A stretch of DNA of 35,757 bases from Alphaproteobacteria bacterium UBA4588 (lineage in GTDB: Bacteria; Pseudomonadota; Alphaproteobacteria; Puniceispirillales; Puniceispirillaceae), in the NCBI GenBank assembly GCA_949529445.1, contig CATISA010000029.1, forward strand, positions 1-35,757, given 5' to 3'. Shown here one piece after another: positions 31,426 through 35,757 of this stretch. Each line of letters starts with the position of its first letter. Positions within the stretch are counted from its first letter, which is position 1. The position numbers were made by a program, and so were the translations under genes. The notes beneath the pieces are model-generated. The model made no database searches and had not been told where the DNA came from. It saw only the letters and a program-made list of their open reading frames with translations.

Positions 31426-31857
31426 CTATTCCTCTGGCAGCTCGGCCACAAGAGCAACCCGCTCGAAACCAGCAGACTGTATCCGCCCCATCAGCACAAG
31501 CACATCACCATAGGCAGCCGCTTTATCACCACGGACAAATATACGCACCTGATCATTAGCTTTCGAAATAGCTGCGAGACGCGGAATAAGCTTATCTGGC
31601 TCGATAGCTGTTTCCTGCAGAAAAATACTGCCATCAGCTTTCATAGTGACAACTAAGGGCGCACTATCTGCGTTAATTTGACCTGCTTTTGTTTTCGGCA
31701 AATCAACAGGCACGCCAACGGTAAGAAGCGGAGCTGTTACCATGAATACGATGAGCAGAACCAGCATGACATCCACAAAAGGTGTCACATTGATTTCACC
31801 CATTGGCCGATGACGCTTTGTACGCCCTACTGAACGTGAGGTGAGTTGTATGCCCAT
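31426..31857 (-). CDS. tolR: Tol-Pal system protein TolR (ExbD family)
   Basis: TolR partners TolQ in the inner-membrane proton-driven motor of the Tol-Pal system. The 143 residues have a short cytoplasmic N-terminus and one transmembrane helix beginning INVTPFVDVMLVLLIVFMV, with the proton-carrying aspartate at 29. A periplasmic ExbD/TolR domain follows. AAGG (complement of 31865-31868) lies seven bases upstream. The ATG shares a base with the tolQ stop (TAATG), giving tight coupling that would help keep subunit ratios constant. Confidence 0.96.
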   Translation of the reverse strand: MGIQLTSRSVGRTKRHRPMGEINVTPFVDVMLVLLIVFMVTAPLLTVGVPVDLPKTKAGQINADSAPLVVTMKADGSIFLQETAIEPDKLIPRLAAISKANDQVRIFVRGDKAAAYGDVLVLMGRIQSAGFERVALVAELPEE

Positions 31858-32606
31858 TACTTATTACCTTCATCAAGCTGACGGCCCAGAAGCGTGCTAA
31901 ATTCCTGTGCAAAAACATCAAGTGCCGAGCCAATTTTATCCAGATCGGCCGAAAATTTATTATACGCCATAACAGCTGGTATCGCAGCCGCTAGCCCTAG
32001 CGCCGTCGCAAAAAGCGCTTCAGCAATCCCCGGCGCAACAACCGCAAGGCTGGTGTTTTTGGATTCTGCAATCGATTGGAATGAATTCATGATCCCCCAA
32101 ACAGTCCCCAGAAGCCCGACAAAGGGTGATACTGAACCGATGGATGCGAGCACACTCATACCAGATTCAAGCCGTTCCATTTCACGCGTTATCGTAAGGC
32201 TCATCGTTCGTTCAATCCGCGCCAGTAGCGAATGTTTCAAATCGCCCTGTAACGCCGTTGTCAGACCCTTTACATTCGCGCGGCGCCATTCGCGCATAGC
32301 GGACACAAAGACCTGTGCCTGCGCGCTATTGGCATTATCACCCGTCTGGTTGTAAAGATCATCCAGTGATCCACCAGACCAGAATTGTTCATCAAACTGA
32401 TTGGCATTACGGATCTGTCTGCGAAATTTGGTTATTTTATCAAACATAATTGCCCAGCACCAAATAGAGGCACCAACAAGCAAGAACATCACAAATTTTA
32501 CAATCGGATCAGCTGCGAGAAACAGACCAAAAATTGTTAATTCAGCTGACTGTGAACTGGCTATTATCTCAGCTTCGCCCGTCGCGGCAAATGCACTTAT
32601 ACTCAT
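31857..32606 (-). CDS. tolQ: Tol-Pal system protein TolQ (ExbB family)
   Basis: TolQ is the multi-helix channel component of the Tol-Pal motor. The 249 residues show three transmembrane segments at about 34-54, 151-174 and 193-217. The conserved MotA/ExbB core includes SVSPFVGLLGTVWGIMNSF and GIAEALFATALGLAAAIPA. A large cytoplasmic loop lies between helices one and two. GAGGG (complement of 32616-32620) is nine bases before the ATG. It follows ybgC by 30 bases, the classic ybgC-tolQ-tolR-tolA-tolB-pal order. Confidence 0.96.
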   Translation of the reverse strand: MSISAFAATGEAEIIASSQSAELTIFGLFLAADPIVKFVMFLLVGASIWCWAIMFDKITKFRRQIRNANQFDEQFWSGGSLDDLYNQTGDNANSAQAQVFVSAMREWRRANVKGLTTALQGDLKHSLLARIERTMSLTITREMERLESGMSVLASIGSVSPFVGLLGTVWGIMNSFQSIAESKNTSLAVVAPGIAEALFATALGLAAAIPAVMAYNKFSADLDKIGSALDVFAQEFSTLLGRQLDEGNK

Positions 32607-32636
32607 CGAATTCTACCCTCATTCTGCATAATTTAT

Positions 32637-33140
32637 TTAGGCTGCGCCGTCTTCGGAAACCGAAAGATGCGTGATTATTTCCTGGACGTCATCAGGAAAA
32701 CGGCATGGTGCATATTTTTTGTTCACCCATACTCCTTCTACCAAAAGTCTGGCAAAAATAAGGCCAGTTTCTGGTGATATGATGTCCTGAGTCAGCCACA
32801 ATGATGCCCGTTTGAGCTGTTCAAGGCGCGTAACAACAATAATTTGATGATGCAATTGCGCAGGCGCATGATAGCGCGCGTCAATCTGGCGGATAATAAT
32901 GCCTTCGCCTGTGCTGCGCAAACGCTCTCCCAAATGAATGCCGCCGGCACGCAAAAATGCAGATCGCGCCCGCTCAGCATAATTTAGATAGTGGGCGTGA
33001 TAAACAACGCCACCAGCATCAGTATCCTCATACTGCACAATAAGCCCATATTGATGACAGCCCTGGTCTGGCGATAGGATTCCATCTGGATGGCATGCTG
33101 CCACAAATTCCGCTGCGCTAAGCGGTGGCAGATTATACAT
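32637..33140 (-). CDS. ybgC: Tol-Pal-associated acyl-CoA thioesterase YbgC
   Basis: YbgC is a hot-dog-fold 4HBT thioesterase encoded with Tol-Pal genes in many Gram-negatives; its physiological acyl-CoA substrate is not settled. The start is placed at ATG 33140 (MYNLPPLS, 167 residues), with GGGGAT just upstream. It overlaps the end of ruvB by eight bases (ATGTATAA). The longer reading to 33182 lies inside ruvB. The active-site block [23 protein letters not shown] places the catalytic aspartate at 41. Roughly 30 residues precede the usual start of this fold, a modest N-terminal extension. Confidence 0.9.
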   Translation of the reverse strand: MYNLPPLSAAEFVAACHPDGILSPDQGCHQYGLIVQYEDTDAGGVVYHAHYLNYAERARSAFLRAGGIHLGERLRSTGEGIIIRQIDARYHAPAQLHHQIIVVTRLEQLKRASLWLTQDIISPETGLIFARLLVEGVWVNKKYAPCRFPDDVQEIITHLSVSEDGAA

Positions 33141-34194
33141 TTTCATCCCCATTATCCGAAGCATTATCACCAAGCAAATCAAGCTGATAGGCCGCTTCTT
33201 TTGGCGGCGTCAGTCCAAGATATGCCCAGCCTGTCTGGGACAGGCATCGGCCGCGCGGTGTTCGCATCAAAAGCCCTGTTTGCATCAAATAAGGTTCAAT
33301 AACATCCTCTAGCATATCACGCTGTTCTGACAATACAGCCGCAAGTGTATCAACCCCAACAGGCCCGCCACCATAATATTCTACAAGACTGGTGAGGTAG
33401 CGTCTGTCCATCCCATCTAGACCTTTTTTATCAACATCAAGACGACCAAGTGCGCTATCAGCAAAAGAGGCTGTGACAGTCTCAATGCCATCAACCAAAG
33501 CAATATCACGCACACGCCGTAATAACCGGCCAGCAACACGGGGCGTTCCGCGTGACCGTTTTGCAATTTCAGCAGCCCCATCAGCGCTTAATGGTAGGCT
33601 GAGTTTTTCGGCCTGACGGGTTAAGATAGCCACTAATTCTTCTGCGCTATAAAACTGCATCCGCATCTGAATACCAAACCTGTCACGCAGTGGGGTGGTT
33701 AGCAATCCTGCGCGGGTTGTCGCCCCAACAAGCGTAAAGCGGGGCAAGTCAATGCGGACCGAACGCGCAGACGGCCCCTCTCCGATGATAAGGTCAAGCT
33801 GGCCGTCTTCCATTGCTGGATAAAGCACTTCCTCGACAGCTGGGTTGAGCCGATGAATTTCATCAATAAACAGCACATCGCGCGGTGCAAGATTTGTGAG
33901 TAGCGCAGCAAGATCGCCAGCACGAGCAATAACAGGGCCAGATGTTGCACGAAACCCTACTCCAAGCTCACCGGCAATAATCTGTGCCATTGTTGTCTTG
34001 CCAAGTCCGGGCGGTCCATGCAGCAATGTATGATCCATTGCATCTTCACGCACACGGGCGGCATGAATGAAGGTTTCAAGATTCTGGCGTCCTTGACCCT
34101 GTCCCACAAATTCAGCCAGCAAGAGAGGCCGCAAAGCCGTATCAGGCTGCACGGTCTGTTCGGTCTGCTCAGCTGTAATAAGGCGCTCTGTCAT
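33133..34194 (-). CDS. ruvB: Holliday junction branch migration ATPase RuvB
   Basis: RuvB is the hexameric AAA+ motor that drives branch migration of Holliday junctions together with RuvA. The 353 residues are normal length. Walker A is GPPGLGKT (60-67) and Walker B is FIDEIH (109-114). Sensor and arginine-finger regions are present ([14 protein letters not shown]). The C-terminal winged helix contains [14 protein letters not shown]. It starts 15 bases after the ruvA stop, and AGGAG lies about 12 bases before the ATG. Its end overlaps ybgC. Confidence 0.97.
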   Translation of the reverse strand: MTERLITAEQTEQTVQPDTALRPLLLAEFVGQGQGRQNLETFIHAARVREDAMDHTLLHGPPGLGKTTMAQIIAGELGVGFRATSGPVIARAGDLAALLTNLAPRDVLFIDEIHRLNPAVEEVLYPAMEDGQLDLIIGEGPSARSVRIDLPRFTLVGATTRAGLLTTPLRDRFGIQMRMQFYSAEELVAILTRQAEKLSLPLSADGAAEIAKRSRGTPRVAGRLLRRVRDIALVDGIETVTASFADSALGRLDVDKKGLDGMDRRYLTSLVEYYGGGPVGVDTLAAVLSEQRDMLEDVIEPYLMQTGLLMRTPRGRCLSQTGWAYLGLTPPKEAAYQLDLLGDNASDNGDENV

Positions 34195-34209
34195 AGTCTG
34201 TGCGGTCTC

Positions 34210-34833
34210 CTATGATGTGCCAAGCTGTTTGAGGGCAGCACCAATAATGGTAGAGGTATCTGCTGTCTTATCAGCAGCAACAGCTTGCTGAACCGCAACA
34301 AATACTTCTGTTCGTGCATAGCCCAGATTAACAAGGGCTGATAGTGCATCCTGTATGACTTGATTATCCGCTAAGTCTGCGACAGGCTCTCCAGCTCCAA
34401 GAGATTCAGGCGCGCTAAGGCCCGTGATTGCGCCCGTTTTTGAGGCAAGCTCATTCACAATCCGAAGCGCTAATTTTGGTCCGATACCGTCTGCACGCGA
34501 CACCATTGCTTTATCAGCGGCCATGATAGCATGCAATAACTCAGCAGGGCTGAGCGCTGTTAAAATAGAGAGAGATGCTTTTGCACCAACACCCTGAACT
34601 GTCTGTAACAGCTTGAAGGCTTGCCGTTCATCATCTTCAGCAAAGCCAAACAATGTAAGCGCATCTTCGCGGACCAGCATTTCTGTTAGTACTGTTACCT
34701 GACTACCAACCGGGCCAAGCCGTGCAAGTGTTCGGCCTGTCATCTGAACAAGATAGCCAACGCCATTTACATCAAGCACAACAGAATTCAGGTCGAGCAT
34801 GGCAATTCTGCCAGAAAGCTGGGCAATCATCAT
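34210..34833 (-). CDS. ruvA: Holliday junction DNA helicase subunit RuvA
   Basis: RuvA tetramers bind the four-way junction and load RuvB. The protein has an OB-fold N-domain (MIAQLSGRIAML). Helix-hairpin-helix motifs follow (LLQTVQGVGAKASLSIL and ADGIGPKLALRIVNEL). A flexible linker rich in Gly/Ala/Glu leads to a C-terminal RuvB-binding domain (about 160-207). Two ATGs in tandem (34833 and 34830) are possible starts; the family usually begins at the second (MIxxLxG). AAAGGAG (complement of 34839-34845) serves both. The start overlaps the ruvC stop. Confidence 0.95.
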   Translation of the reverse strand: MMIAQLSGRIAMLDLNSVVLDVNGVGYLVQMTGRTLARLGPVGSQVTVLTEMLVREDALTLFGFAEDDERQAFKLLQTVQGVGAKASLSILTALSPAELLHAIMAADKAMVSRADGIGPKLALRIVNELASKTGAITGLSAPESLGAGEPVADLADNQVIQDALSALVNLGYARTEVFVAVQQAVAADKTADTSTIIGAALKQLGTS

Positions 34834-35378
34834 AATGTCTCCTTTGCCAAGGCAGCAGCAATCGCCGCCTGCAGACCGCTCCCTGCGGGTGCTGAGCCTT
34901 TTTGCGAGCTAAAATTATTCCCTGACTGAACGCCCGCGATCGCAATTGCCAGAGCATCTGCAGCATCTGATGGCGGCGCCTCTATCATTAGTAACCGGGC
35001 AACCATAGCAGCCATTTGTTTTTTATCGGCTCTACCTGTTCCTGTGACAGCCTGTTTAGCCGCACGGGCCGCAATTTCGCCAACGCCAAGGCCGGCGGCG
35101 CCACACACCTGAATAGCAACACCGCGCGCCATCCCAAGACGTAGGGCAGAACGCGGATTTTGTGAGACAAAAATTTCTTCGATCATTGCATTTTCAGGCT
35201 GATAGTCTCTGATAATATCACCCAGACCATCTGCAATGGCGCAGAGCCTTTCTGCATCACTCATCTTGGTTGTGGTGCGGATAATCCCGTGGCCTTCATG
35301 ATAAAGACGGTTTGCCGAAAAACGGACAAGTCCCCATCCTGTTGCCTGAAGTCCCGGATCAATCCCGAGCATACGCAT
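34830..35378 (-). CDS. ruvC: Crossover junction endodeoxyribonuclease RuvC
   Basis: RuvC is the Holliday junction resolvase. The 182 residues include all four catalytic acidic residues: D7 (GIDPG), E67 (MIEEIF), D138 and D141 (SDAADALAIAI). The C-terminal tail beyond about 155 is longer than in E. coli and low in conserved features. ruvC, ruvA and ruvB form a compact recombination operon, with the ruvC stop inside the ruvA start. AGGGA lies about 10 bases before the ATG at 35378; an in-frame ATG at 35372 is an alternative. Confidence 0.96.
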   Translation of the reverse strand: MRMLGIDPGLQATGWGLVRFSANRLYHEGHGIIRTTTKMSDAERLCAIADGLGDIIRDYQPENAMIEEIFVSQNPRSALRLGMARGVAIQVCGAAGLGVGEIAARAAKQAVTGTGRADKKQMAAMVARLLMIEAPPSDAADALAIAIAGVQSGNNFSSQKGSAPAGSGLQAAIAAALAKETL

Positions 35379-35416
35379 ACAGTTTTATCCCTGTCCCTGT
35401 TGCAGATAAATAATGA

Positions 35417-35757
35417 CTAACTCTCAAGCTTTGCCATTATTTCATCAGAAATTTCAAAATTGAACGCGATATTCTGGACATCCTCATTATCATCTAATGT
35501 ATCCATAAATTTCAAGAGCGTCTGAGCATGACCTTCCTCCACATCAACCCTATTCTGAGCAATCCACGTTAACTGAGCTTCCTGCGGCGCGCCAAATGCC
35601 GTATCCAGAGCATCTCTGACAGCATTAAAATCTTCAGTATTTGTGGTGATGATATGCAGCTCTTCGTCTGATTCAACATTGTCAGCCCCTGCTTCCAATG
35701 CCGCCCCAAAGACGGTATCTGCATCTCCAACAGAAGCGTCAAAAATTATCTGACCTA
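35417..35757 (-). CDS. yebC: YebC/PmpR family protein, C-terminal part (cut by window edge)
   Basis: The frame is open to the right edge of the window, so only the last 112 or so residues are seen. The family block AALEAGADNVESDEE and the C-terminal alpha/beta domain (HIITTNTEDFNAVRDAL, MDTLDDNEDVQNIAFNFEI) match YebC, a family described as transcriptional regulators and more recently linked to translation. yebC upstream of ruvC is a widespread arrangement. No sign of damage is visible; the truncation is due to the window boundary only. Confidence 0.93.
   Translation of the reverse strand, partial: GQIIFDASVGDADTVFGAALEAGADNVESDEELHIITTNTEDFNAVRDALDTAFGAPQEAQLTWIAQNRVDVEEGHAQTLLKFMDTLDDNEDVQNIAFNFEISDEIMAKLES

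Overview
This window is a densely packed housekeeping stretch of an alphaproteobacterial chromosome. Base composition is close to balanced by eye. The assignment rests on gene content and order. The blocks yebC-ruvCAB-ybgC-tolQRAB-pal-cpoB-tilS-ftsH-folP-glmM and serC-serA-hisZ-purA, the alphaproteobacterial-type SerC, HisZ, and the rpoH/rluD neighbourhood together fit a Rhodospirillales-like or SAR116-like (Puniceispirillum-type) marine bacterium. The exact clade is inference. I see no tRNA, rRNA, CRISPR array, insertion sequence, prophage or integron. I also see no gene whose codon use looks foreign.

Left arm (1-8.8 kb): recN and ligA run rightward with a 4-base overlap. They converge on a leftward uvrD/pcrA-prmA-pepP cluster, so three DNA-maintenance genes sit beside a ribosomal protein methyltransferase and a peptidase. 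Middle (8.8-15.3 kb): mlaA-mlaC (outer-membrane lipid asymmetry) converges on leftward ettA (ABC-F translation factor) across a bidirectional terminator. An unrecognised 128-residue membrane protein follows, then a small one-helix membrane protein whose start codon overlaps that of divergent rluD, then rpoH.

Right arm (15.3-35.8 kb): all 19 genes read leftward. In transcription order they are yebC (cut by the window edge), ruvC-ruvA-ruvB, ybgC-tolQ-tolR-tolA-tolB, pal, cpoB-tilS-ftsH, folP, glmM, serC-serA, hisZ and purA. Most junctions are overlaps or short gaps, implying translational coupling. The series is broken by a strong terminator after pal, a large structured element between tolB and pal, and a clear promoter plus leader hairpin before serC.

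The genes cover recombination and repair (RecN, LigA, UvrD, RuvABC), cell-envelope integrity (Tol-Pal, MlaA/MlaC, GlmM), protein quality control and heat response (FtsH, RpoH), translation (EttA, PrmA, RluD, TilS), and serine, histidine, purine and folate synthesis. I found no undescribed multi-gene system. The points worth a second look are regulatory structures in short intergenic gaps, one pair of overlapping divergent start codons, and a few unusual protein extensions. No gene-free stretch exceeds 300 bases; the longest is the roughly 290 bases between uvrD and mlaA.
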